Below are positions 7,013 to 13,740 of a stretch of DNA of 20,416 nt, piece by piece. Both the position numbers and the translations under genes were made by a program. The notes under the pieces were generated by a model. The model had not been told where the DNA came from and did not search any database. It was given only the letters and a program-made list of their open reading frames with translations. This DNA comes from an uncultured Clostridia bacterium (GTDB lineage Bacteria; Bacillota; Clostridia; Christensenellales; Aristaeellaceae), in contig CAKTUS010000043.1 in assembly GCA_934621485.1 (NCBI GenBank), positions 1 through 20,416 on the forward strand. The letters are read 5' to 3'. Every line of letters starts with the position of its first letter. The first letter of the stretch is position 1.

Positions 7013-7543
7013 ATGATTGTTCTTGAAACCGAAAGGCTCCTCCTGCGTAACCTTTCGGAAAAGGATGCGGATATGATGTTTGATTATCGCAATAATGAAC
7101 TATGTGCAAAATATCAACGTGGACAGGCAAAAGCGTTTGATGATATTGCTAAGTTGATCGAGCGCCACAAAAGCGACGTACTCTCTGTTGATCATCCGTT
7201 TATGCTGTCGGTTGCGCTGAAGCAATCGGATGCAATGATTGGCGAAATTGTCGTTATGCCCGAAGACGGCACGATTTCTATGGGATACACATTTCACTAC
7301 CATTATCATCGAAAAGGATACGCATACGAAGCATTAACGGCACTTATTGATCTCCTGCATGAAAAGTATCCGTTATGGGATTTTATCAGTTTTACAGAGC
7401 CGGATAATATGCCAAGCATGGCGCTGCTGAAAAAACTGGGCTATCAAGATATGGGATACCTGCCTGCTATGGAATCCCGTGTGTTTGGCAAATGGACAAC
7501 CCCTGCTACTGAAGCAAAGATAGCGCAGGCAGCAAACAAATGA
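7013..7543 (+). CDS. GNAT-family N-acetyltransferase, RimJ/RimL-like (176 aa)
   Basis: The N-terminus VLETERLLLRNLSEKDADMM (3-22) is typical of the Acetyltransf_3/RimJ-RimL group. The central SMGYTFHYHYHRKGYAYEAL corresponds to the acetyl-CoA binding strand and pyrophosphate loop, with RKGYAYEAL in place of the usual R-x-x-G-x-A. It ends with FTEPDNMPSMALLKKLGYQD, the conserved Asn-x-x-Ser-x-x-x-x-x-K-x-G-(F/Y) signature. GAGGAG precedes the ATG. The gene is visibly richer in A and T and in codons such as gat, aaa and gca than its neighbours, which suggests separate acquisition. The acetyl acceptor is unknown. A decayed second acetyltransferase start follows 33 bases downstream. Confidence 0.9.
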   Translation: MIVLETERLLLRNLSEKDADMMFDYRNNELCAKYQRGQAKAFDDIAKLIERHKSDVLSVDHPFMLSVALKQSDAMIGEIVVMPEDGTISMGYTFHYHYHRKGYAYEALTALIDLLHEKYPLWDFISFTEPDNMPSMALLKKLGYQDMGYLPAMESRVFGKWTTPATEAKIAQAANK

Positions 7544-7576
7544 TTCAAGACGATGATTGCTATCTGAAGCGCCCAA

Positions 7577-7709
7577 ATGAAAACTCAGTCTGAAAACCTG
7601 ACCATCCGTCAAGCAGCGGCCGCCGGCGCTGAGCAGCTTACCGTTTTGGGAATGACGTTGGACGGCACGCACGGTCTTTCCCAATGGAGGAATGATCACC
7701 TTTGCATGA
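7577..7709 (+). pseudogene. Decayed start of a second GNAT acetyltransferase
   Basis: An ATG opens MKTQSENLTIRQAAAAGAEQ, which strongly resembles the first strand and helix of a GNAT enzyme ('LTIRxAxxxDAEQL'). After residue 23 the family-like text breaks up between frames. Pieces resembling the usual WND-G then HAGFPNG motif appear as W and AxTVFPNGG in the +1 frame and NDVG in the +2 frame, ending at a stop near 7707-7709. At least two frameshifts are implied. No clear ribosome binding site precedes the ATG. The remainder, about 110 residues of a normal GNAT, is missing; the dispersed repeat begins about 45 bases later. Confidence 0.55.
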
Positions 7710-7755
7710 CCAGCCTTAACTGCAAAAGAATGGGGCGTCAAAAAACGAAGGTACA

Positions 7756-7902
7756 GGAGGCACTGCCTCCTGGCGAGGTTTTGGGGGCGGAACCCCTAAG
7801 CCTTGTGTCATCATCTTTTTCCTGCGGACGAATGTAGCGATGTTCGCGGGCGCACGCTCTCCTATACGGGGTGGATGGTCTGAAAAGGGTGAGCCGTTGC
7901 TG
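7756..7902 (+). repeat. Intergenic repeat family, copy A
   Basis: It begins with GGAGGCACTGCCTCC, a self-complementary motif, followed by GGGGGCGGAACCCC and TAAGCCTTGTG. A diverged middle contains GCGA and TTCGCGGG. It ends in a 24-base block (7879-7902) identical to 8036-8059 in copy B. Copies A and B are near-tandem direct repeats of about 150 bases. Open frames on either strand through it are repeat-derived and have no ribosome binding site. Confidence 0.75.
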
Positions 7903-7909
7903 AAAAAGT

Positions 7910-8059
7910 GGAGGCAGTGCCTCCTGCCGGGGTTTTAGGGGCGGAGCCCCTAAGCCTTGTGCCGCAGCACTTTCCCCGTGAACCAGCGAAGCGCTGCTTC
8001 CAGCGATGGCGGCCAATCAGGGGTTTTTTCGACAGTCTGAAAAGGGTGAGCCGTTGCTG
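7910..8059 (+). repeat. Intergenic repeat family, copy B
   Basis: This is the best-preserved copy. In order it has GGAGGCAGTGCCTCC, GGGGCGGAGCCCC, GCCTTGTGCCGCAGCA, TTTCCCCGTGAACCAGCG, GGGGTTTTTTCGACAG and the 24-base block shared with copy A. The GCCTTRTGCCGCAGCA core and the TTTTTCGACAG motif reappear in copy D on the other strand. Its last 20 bases form the left arm of the terminator at 8040-8079. Confidence 0.75.
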
Positions 8060-8079
8060 TTGCAACGGCCCACCCTTTT
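8040..8079. terminator. Bidirectional intrinsic terminator between the converging units
   Basis: Arms 8040-8048 and 8050-8057 pair with 8071-8079 and 8062-8069 around a TGTT loop, interrupted by one A-C mismatch. The stem opens with AAAA and closes with TTTT, so it can work in both directions. It lies ten bases after the stop of the minus-strand hydrolase gene. Copy A of the repeat carries the left arm but not the right. Confidence 0.8.
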
Positions 8080-8090
8080 GTTATCAAGTA

Positions 8091-9485
8091 TCATTCCGCC
8101 TCAAGCAGCCTTTTTTCAGCGCCAAACACATCCAATGGGCTGTGCAGTTCCAGCTGCAGCTTTCCATGGTGCAATGTTGCCTGCATGGCAAAGGCGTGAG
8201 GCGCGTTGCGCATACGGCACTCCAGCGCTACACCGCCGGGGAACGCGTGCGCTGCCGCCGACAAGTGCAGCAGCTGTCTCTGGCTGCGAGGCATCAAAGT
8301 GTGCAAATTGGGAAAAAAATTTCGCAGATACAAATGGTTTTCCCTCCACTGCCCGGATGAAGCCGTCAGCCGCTGTACGCCGTTTGCATCGCAAAAATCT
8401 ACGCTGGCGCCGGCTTCATCCGCCTGCACCCGCAAAGCCAGCAGACCCGCCGGGTTTTCCTGAAGCGCCCGCCAGCCGGTATCCATTCGGCAGCCATGCA
8501 GCGTTCCCTCGGGCTCATAGGCCGTGCGGGGCACAGCGCTGTTGCCAGGCGTTTTCATTTGCTCCACAAAGCTCCAAAGCGCTTCAAACTCCTGCGGCAT
8601 ATCGGTGCTTTCCGCAAGCAGAGCCACTACCATGCGCCGCTGAGGGAGCACGGCGCACACCTGGCCAAAGGCGCCGTCGCCCCGGTATCCCTCCCGGCAA
8701 TTGCGCCAAAACTGGAAGCCATAGCCGGCCGTCCAGTCAGGCGAACCATTGCGCACATTATCCTTCTGCTTGCCGGTAGCCATTTGCACCCAGTCCCGGC
8801 TCAAAACCTGTCGCCCATTCCACTGGCCTTCATTCAGGTACAGCAGCCCAAGTTTGGCCACATCGTCACAGCTTAGGTACAGCCCCGTACCGCCCTCGCA
8901 ATGCCCGTCTGCGCAGCTTTCCCACGTAAAGGCATCAATGCCCAGCGATTCGAACACCGTTTGGGCCAGCCACTGCGGCGCAGGCATGCCCGTGACCCTG
9001 CGCACCACCTCCGCCAGCAGACAGGTACCGCCGGTGTTATACACAAAGGTTGTTCCTGGCTCATACGCCAGCGGCGTTTCAAAAAACGCCTGCACGTCGT
9101 CCTGTGCAAACGCCATTTTAGGCATCACACAGGCGGCATGGCCGTCAGCCATGGTCATCACATGGCGCAGCTCCATCCGCTGCCAGCCTTCCTCTTGCTG
9201 GCACAGCGGCGCATATTCCGGGAAAAATGACAGCACCTTATCCTCCGGCTTCAGCAGTCCCCGATCATAGGCCGCGCCTAGGGCGGTGGAGGTAAAGCTC
9301 TTGCTGAGGGAATACAGCTGCCGCTTATCGTCGCAGCGGTAAGGATCCACATTCCAGCGGATGAGACGCCGTCCATTTTCAAACACCTCCAGACAATGGG
9401 CCTGGGTGCCGGTTCTTTCCAATCGGTTTAGAAAAGAAGCCAACGCCGACGACGATACGCTTGCGTCCAGATACCGCTCCATCAT
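8091..9485 (-). CDS. Serine hydrolase, class C beta-lactamase/DD-peptidase-like (464 aa)
   Basis: This belongs to the serine beta-lactamase-related family. The nucleophile motif SxxK is S59-L-S-K62. The second motif is Y149-N150 within FVYNTGG. The third box appears to be GDGAFGQ near residue 290, replacing the KTG/HTG of true class C enzymes. The last 140 residues or so look like a separate beta-rich domain, as in several esterase and peptidase relatives. No signal peptide is visible, so it is probably cytoplasmic, which argues against antibiotic resistance as its main role. AAGGAGT sits across the end of the upstream gene, and ATG 9485 lies three bases beyond that gene's stop, so the two are coupled. 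ATG 9482 is an equally possible start. Confidence 0.85.
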   Translation of the reverse strand: MMERYLDASVSSSALASFLNRLERTGTQAHCLEVFENGRRLIRWNVDPYRCDDKRQLYSLSKSFTSTALGAAYDRGLLKPEDKVLSFFPEYAPLCQQEEGWQRMELRHVMTMADGHAACVMPKMAFAQDDVQAFFETPLAYEPGTTFVYNTGGTCLLAEVVRRVTGMPAPQWLAQTVFESLGIDAFTWESCADGHCEGGTGLYLSCDDVAKLGLLYLNEGQWNGRQVLSRDWVQMATGKQKDNVRNGSPDWTAGYGFQFWRNCREGYRGDGAFGQVCAVLPQRRMVVALLAESTDMPQEFEALWSFVEQMKTPGNSAVPRTAYEPEGTLHGCRMDTGWRALQENPAGLLALRVQADEAGASVDFCDANGVQRLTASSGQWRENHLYLRNFFPNLHTLMPRSQRQLLHLSAAAHAFPGGVALECRMRNAPHAFAMQATLHHGKLQLELHSPLDVFGAEKRLLEAE

Positions 9486-9488
9486 TTC

Positions 9489-12400
9489 TTACTCCTTCTG
9501 GTTGGTCAGGGTCCAGTCACGGCCGGGCGCTTCCTGCATCATGCTTTCCGGCAGCGTCATTCCCTCCTTAAGCACATAGCCCACGTCAAAGTCCCGGTTA
9601 TTGCTGCCGCTAATGACCTGGAAGGCGTCGCTTTCAGCCAGACTGCCGTCTCCCCCGGTAAGGCAGCTGGAAATAATGCGCAGCTGCGGTACGGGAGTGG
9701 TAGGCGTCAAAGCCGGGTCCGCTTTGGCCTGCAAAACATATTCGCCGGGATACACATTATCCAGCAGATAGTAGCCGTAGGCGTCGGTGGTGGTTTCATA
9801 CATGGTTTGGCCGTTTTGCACCAGGGCGATGGTCACACCGGGCAGGCGTTTTTCCTCGCCGTCCAGCAGCCCGTTGCCGTTTTCATCCAGCCAGGCCAAG
9901 TCGCCTACCTTGGCAGGCTTGATGTACAGAATATTCTTTTCCAGCTGGTGCTTGGCCATTTCCAACGTAAAGGAACCGCTGGAGCCTGCATCGCCCTCGC
10001 TGGTGAGAATCGCCGACGCGCCGTCCTGATAGTTGGGGTCGCCCGGCCGCACAAAAATCATGCCGCTCGGTTTTTCCGCCTGCAGCTCATACTGCCCGGG
10101 CCAGAGGCCGTCAAAGCGGTAAGCGCCGTTTTCATCCGTCACGGTCTTGCCAATGGGCTTGCCATCCTTCCAAAGCTGCACGGCTAACCCGGTCACCGGA
10201 GAGCGTGCGCCGCTTTCATCCAGATACGCATGGCCGGCAATGCTGGTACGGGACACCAGCCCCGTCTGAAGCCCGGTCACCTGCCGCCCTTCGTCCACAA
10301 GCAGGCCGGTTTGCCGCATTTGGCTGCCGGACAGGACAAAGGTGCCTGCGGCCTCGCCCGCAGGCGAAGCCTGCTCCGGCAGGGAGAAGCTCACGGTATA
10401 GCTGCCCGGCCGCACCTTTTCAAACCGGAAGCCCTTTTCATCGGTTCGAACCGTGGCAACCGTTTCACCAGAGGCCTCGTCGGTCAGGTTGAGCGTCAGG
10501 CCGCTCACAATCCATTCCTGCTCCTGCTGCTTGCCGTCCTGGTTTTCATCCATCCATACCTGACCCTCGATGGTCGCAGGGCGCGCTACGCCAAGGGCTT
10601 TCTTGCTATGGCCCGCCAGCGCCGCCCAGGGGAAATCCGCCAGCGTAACCTGGCCTTCCGCAGGCCAGAGAACGCCGTCGCCATCCGGCGAATGGCTGAA
10701 AATATATCCTTCCGGAGCTTGCGCCATCAGGCTGTAACTGCCGGGACGCAGGCCGCGAATGTGAAAACTGCCGTCTGAGCCGGTTTCTGCTTCAGCGCTT
10801 TGCGTGCCGGTGAAGGCAAGCCGCACGCCCGCCATGGGCTCCTCGCCCGCATCCTGCACGCCGTTACCGTTTACGTCGTGGAAGGCAACGCCCTCATAGC
10901 TGCCCAATTCCACCGCTCCTGCCAGCGGCAACGTAACTTTTTCACCCATGGTTACCTGGAAGGCGTCCGTTTGGGTCTGCGCGCCGTTATGAGAAACGGT
11001 GTTGCCGCCCTGCGCGGTATGCGCCATTTCATAATGTTCCGGCAGCAAATACATGAGCGTATACTCGCCCGGCATTACGCCGTCAAAGAAATAGCTGCCG
11101 TCGGGCTGCACGTTTTGGATCAAATCCATTTCAGCGGCCTGAGAATACAACCGTACCTGCACCTGAACGGCTCCCGGTTCGTTCTCGTCCCACAGGCCGT
11201 TGTCGTTGCTGTCGTAAAACAGCTGCCCGCTGACGGTGGAGGATGGCAACATGCCGGCGTTTATGTCCGAGTAGCTTTCGCCCATGGCCACATCCAGGGC
11301 TGCGGTAACGCCTGCCTCGTCCTGAAGCATGGCAACATGGTTGCCGCCTTTTTCCTGGTCGCGCAGGCGGGTAAAGCCGTAGCCCTTTTTCCGCTGCACC
11401 TGCACGGTATAGCGGCCGGGCAGGATGCCGGAAAGCTTGTAGCTGCCCTTGGCCCCGGTGGTATCGCTGGCAACCACATGACCGTCTGCATCCACAGCGC
11501 TCACCTTCAGGCCGGAGATCGCCTTTTCCTTACCGTTCCAAACGCCGTTATAGTCGGCGTCCTCAAATACCGTGCCGGTAATAACGGCCCCCCGGGCCAC
11601 GCCCACCAGCGCATAGGCTTCTCCGCCGCTGACAATGCTCAGAGGCTGGATACTGCTTTCCCGGCGGCCGTTTCGCTGCGCAAACAGGTTTACCTGCTCC
11701 GCCGCTCCTGCGCCGGTTGCGCTGAAGATGGATCCGTCGTCCGGCAGAACGGCCCGCAGGCGATAATCGCCGCCGCGAAGGTTTTCAATGGCGAAGGTTC
11801 CGTCCGAAGCGGTCACGGTTTTCCCCAGGGATTCGCCGTTGCTGATTTTGATGGCTTCCACGGTAACGCCCGCATAGCCGGGCTCCCCTTCATCCAGCAC
11901 GCCGTTATAGTTCAAATCCAAAAACGCCTGACCGCGAATGGCCCCGCGCTGCACAAGGCCCACATTTTTCCCGGTAAGCTGAGCCGCCTTTTTCAGCACA
12001 TATTCCCGCTCCCGGGTGGAGCCGCTGAAAATGCTGCGCAGATCGCCGCCTGTTTTGGAATAGCGGGCATACAGCATGCCCGCTGGCAGCGTAGCGGAAA
12101 TGGTGTACGTATCGTCCGGCAGGCCGTCGAAGCTGTACCGGCCGTCCGCGCCGCTTTGTACATCCAGGCTCAGGCCGGTGCGTTTACCCTGCAAATGCAG
12201 CGCAACTCCCTCCACGCCGGGCTCGCCATCGTCCAGCACGCCGTTGTTGTTCATATCCTCAAACACCATGCCGCTCAGGCTGCCCACCTGATAGGCCGCT
12301 GCGGAAACCGTCCAGGTTTCGCCGGCGGAGAGCTGCTTTTCCAGCTGAGCCTGCTTCTGGCCCGCCGCGTCAAAGCTGTTTTCGCTTCCCTGCGCCGTCA

Positions 12401-13034
12401 GCACATAGCCCTGAGGCAGCGTCAGCGCCAGGGTATACGCGCCCGGCTTCACATACAAAGCGGCCTGGCCGTTTTGATCGGTGGTCAGGGTGAAGGCGTC
12501 CCCGTTCTCCGGCAGCAGCTGGGCTACCGCGCCGGACAGACTGCGTTCGTTCTTGGCCCGCGCGCCGTCCGCGTTTGCGTCCTGAAAAGCCGTCAGCTGC
12601 ACCTGCGCCGCCTGCCGCAGGGCAATATCCATCCGCACCGTTTCACCATCCGCCAGCGAAAAAGCTTGAGAGCAGGGCAGGCCAGCCGATGTGCTCTGCT
12701 CGCTGCCGCCCACGCCGGACACATACAGCGAATAGTTTTGCAGCGGGCTCACCACCCGGTATTCCCCCGCCGCCAGCCCTTCAAAGGCAAAAGCGCCGTA
12801 CATATCGGTAAGCCCGTCCGCCACGGTTTTCCAACCGCCGGCTGTTTTTTGCTCCAGGCGAACGGGCGCCCCCGTCATCAACTGCTCGCCAGCATCGCAA
12901 ACCGCGTTCAGGTTATCGTCCATAAACGCGCAACCGGAAACGGCGCCCTCGCCCTGGGCCGCGGCGCAGCCCAGAGCCAGACAAATAATCACCGTCAGCA
13001 GCCACCAAACGGGACGAAACGTTGCAGTCTTCAT
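9489..13034 (-). CDS. Secreted protein with ten SdrD B-like repeats (1181 aa)
   Basis: A signal peptide covers about residues 1-28 (hydrophobic core WWLLTVIICLALGC, then AAAQGEG). The rest is ten diverged SdrD B-like (prealbumin/CnaB-related) domains starting near residues 34, 146, 251, 365, 484, 600, 711, 821, 931 and 1043. The typical form is G-x-x-F-x-D-x-N-x-N-G-x-x-D-x-G-E-P, later DGxYxFxxLxPGxY; the Asp/Asn loop normally binds calcium. Repeats 1, 2, 8 and 9 have weakened loops. The C-terminus has no LPxTG, transmembrane anchor or other attachment domain, so it is secreted or held non-covalently. ATG 13034 is preferred to GTG 13040 because GGAGG is nine bases from the ATG and only three from the GTG. 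A strong promoter lies at 13084-13112. The exact role is unknown. Confidence 0.9.
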   Translation of the reverse strand: MKTATFRPVWWLLTVIICLALGCAAAQGEGAVSGCAFMDDNLNAVCDAGEQLMTGAPVRLEQKTAGGWKTVADGLTDMYGAFAFEGLAAGEYRVVSPLQNYSLYVSGVGGSEQSTSAGLPCSQAFSLADGETVRMDIALRQAAQVQLTAFQDANADGARAKNERSLSGAVAQLLPENGDAFTLTTDQNGQAALYVKPGAYTLALTLPQGYVLTAQGSENSFDAAGQKQAQLEKQLSAGETWTVSAAAYQVGSLSGMVFEDMNNNGVLDDGEPGVEGVALHLQGKRTGLSLDVQSGADGRYSFDGLPDDTYTISATLPAGMLYARYSKTGGDLRSIFSGSTREREYVLKKAAQLTGKNVGLVQRGAIRGQAFLDLNYNGVLDEGEPGYAGVTVEAIKISNGESLGKTVTASDGTFAIENLRGGDYRLRAVLPDDGSIFSATGAGAAEQVNLFAQRNGRRESSIQPLSIVSGGEAYALVGVARGAVITGTVFEDADYNGVWNGKEKAISGLKVSAVDADGHVVASDTTGAKGSYKLSGILPGRYTVQVQRKKGYGFTRLRDQEKGGNHVAMLQDEAGVTAALDVAMGESYSDINAGMLPSSTVSGQLFYDSNDNGLWDENEPGAVQVQVRLYSQAAEMDLIQNVQPDGSYFFDGVMPGEYTLMYLLPEHYEMAHTAQGGNTVSHNGAQTQTDAFQVTMGEKVTLPLAGAVELGSYEGVAFHDVNGNGVQDAGEEPMAGVRLAFTGTQSAEAETGSDGSFHIRGLRPGSYSLMAQAPEGYIFSHSPDGDGVLWPAEGQVTLADFPWAALAGHSKKALGVARPATIEGQVWMDENQDGKQQEQEWIVSGLTLNLTDEASGETVATVRTDEKGFRFEKVRPGSYTVSFSLPEQASPAGEAAGTFVLSGSQMRQTGLLVDEGRQVTGLQTGLVSRTSIAGHAYLDESGARSPVTGLAVQLWKDGKPIGKTVTDENGAYRFDGLWPGQYELQAEKPSGMIFVRPGDPNYQDGASAILTSEGDAGSSGSFTLEMAKHQLEKNILYIKPAKVGDLAWLDENGNGLLDGEEKRLPGVTIALVQNGQTMYETTTDAYGYYLLDNVYPGEYVLQAKADPALTPTTPVPQLRIISSCLTGGDGSLAESDAFQVISGSNNRDFDVGYVLKEGMTLPESMMQEAPGRDWTLTNQKE

Positions 13035-13083
13035 TCGCACAAGCCTCCATCAATCGTTTCCATACCTATAAAAAACCAGTTTC

Positions 13084-13112
13084 ATACTAAAGCATCCTTT
13101 CCGCTTTGTCAA
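13084..13112 (-). promoter_or_regulatory. Promoter of the SdrD-like/hydrolase operon
   Basis: On the reverse strand TTGACA (13112-13107) and TAGTAT (13089-13084) are separated by 17 bases. The -35 matches consensus fully. The start codon is 50 bases downstream of the -10. Confidence 0.8.
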
Positions 13113-13235
13113 CCCACAGCAGGCTCCCTCTCAAAGCCCGCCGTTCCTGCATCGCCGGCAAATCCCGGCCTGCGCTGCAAGGCGGGCGAATGTAAAACTT
13201 GCCCGCCATCCCATTTCTCTCTGCAAGGAAACTCA

Positions 13236-13289
13236 TGACCATCGGCTTAGCCGGTGGTCACAGGCCGTCAAAAACGCTGGTCTGACGGC
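13236..13289. repeat. Two adjacent hairpins in a non-coding stretch
   Basis: Arms 13236-13246 and 13250-13260 form an 11-bp stem (one T-G wobble) with a TTA loop. Arms 13264-13270 and 13283-13289 form a perfect 7-bp stem with a 12-base loop. Neither is followed by a T-run on either strand. The surrounding 13113-13356 stretch holds no gene that I can support. Confidence 0.5.
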
Positions 13290-13356
13290 GATCTTTTCAG
13301 CCGAGAGACACTTGCCTGCTCGCGCAACGCGCCTAAGGAAGGCCTTGCTGTGCAGG

Positions 13357-13469
13357 CTCAAACTGTCGAAAAACCCTCTGCGAGAGAGCGCGTCCGTGCA
13401 CACGTTTGTTCGCAGGGAAAATGCTGCGGCATAAGGCTTAGGGACTCCGCCTCCTGCACCTCCACTTTG
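13357..13469 (-). repeat. Intergenic repeat family, copy D
   Basis: Read on the reverse strand it has GTGGAGG, GGCGGAGTCCCTAAG, GCCTTATGCCGCAGCA, TTTTCCCTGCGAAC and GGGTTTTTCGACAGTTTGAG. The same elements occur in the same order in copy B at 7910-8059. The first inverted repeat is degenerate. Confidence 0.65.
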
Positions 13470-13505
13470 CCGGCGGACTAAGCCTTGCTGCGCAAGGCTG
13501 CCGTA

Positions 13506-13599
13506 CCCGCAAACATCGCTGCGCTGGTTCGCGGGAAAAACAGGATGGCGCAAGGACTAGGACTTCGCCCCTAAAGCCCGGGCAGGAGACATTGCCTCC
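13506..13599 (-). repeat. Intergenic repeat family, copy C
   Basis: Read on the reverse strand it begins GGAGGCAATGTCTCC, then TTTAGGGGCGAAG, a diverged CCTTGCGCC core, and TTTTTCCCGCGAACCAGCGC, closely matching copy B. It lacks the TTTTTCGACAG end. It lies next to copy D, repeating the paired arrangement of A and B. Confidence 0.6.
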
Positions 13600-13622
13600 T
13601 CACTCCCTTTGGATACAAGCTA

Positions 13623-13662
13623 AAACAGCCTGATTTTCTGTTTCCAGAAAATCAGGCTGTTT
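13623..13662 (-). terminator. Intrinsic terminator of the opp operon
   Basis: A perfect 18-bp stem (13623-13640 with 13645-13662) closes a four-base loop, and the reverse strand continues in TTTTA. It lies 78 bases after the oppA stop. A smaller hairpin, ACCCGCC 13687-13693 with GGCGGGT 13700-13706, lies between them. Confidence 0.85.
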
Positions 13663-13740
13663 GCAATCAGCGTTCGCCCAGGCTCAACCCGCCCTTTCAG
13701 GCGGGTCGGCCGGGGTACGGGAGCTTAGCCCCTATGCGAA

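Noticed and set aside
7756..8059. CRISPR array or insertion sequence
   Set aside because: Only two long units occur, with no short regular spacers and no transposase frame, so neither label is supported.
8091..9485. Antibiotic resistance beta-lactamase
   Set aside because: There is no signal peptide, the third motif is not KTG, and a long extra C-terminal domain is present; a general serine hydrolase is more likely.
10800..13238. Plus-strand open frame of 812 residues
   Set aside because: It is the antisense shadow of the SdrD B-like gene, with no ribosome binding site and no recognisable domain; the minus-strand frame has a signal peptide and ten repeats.
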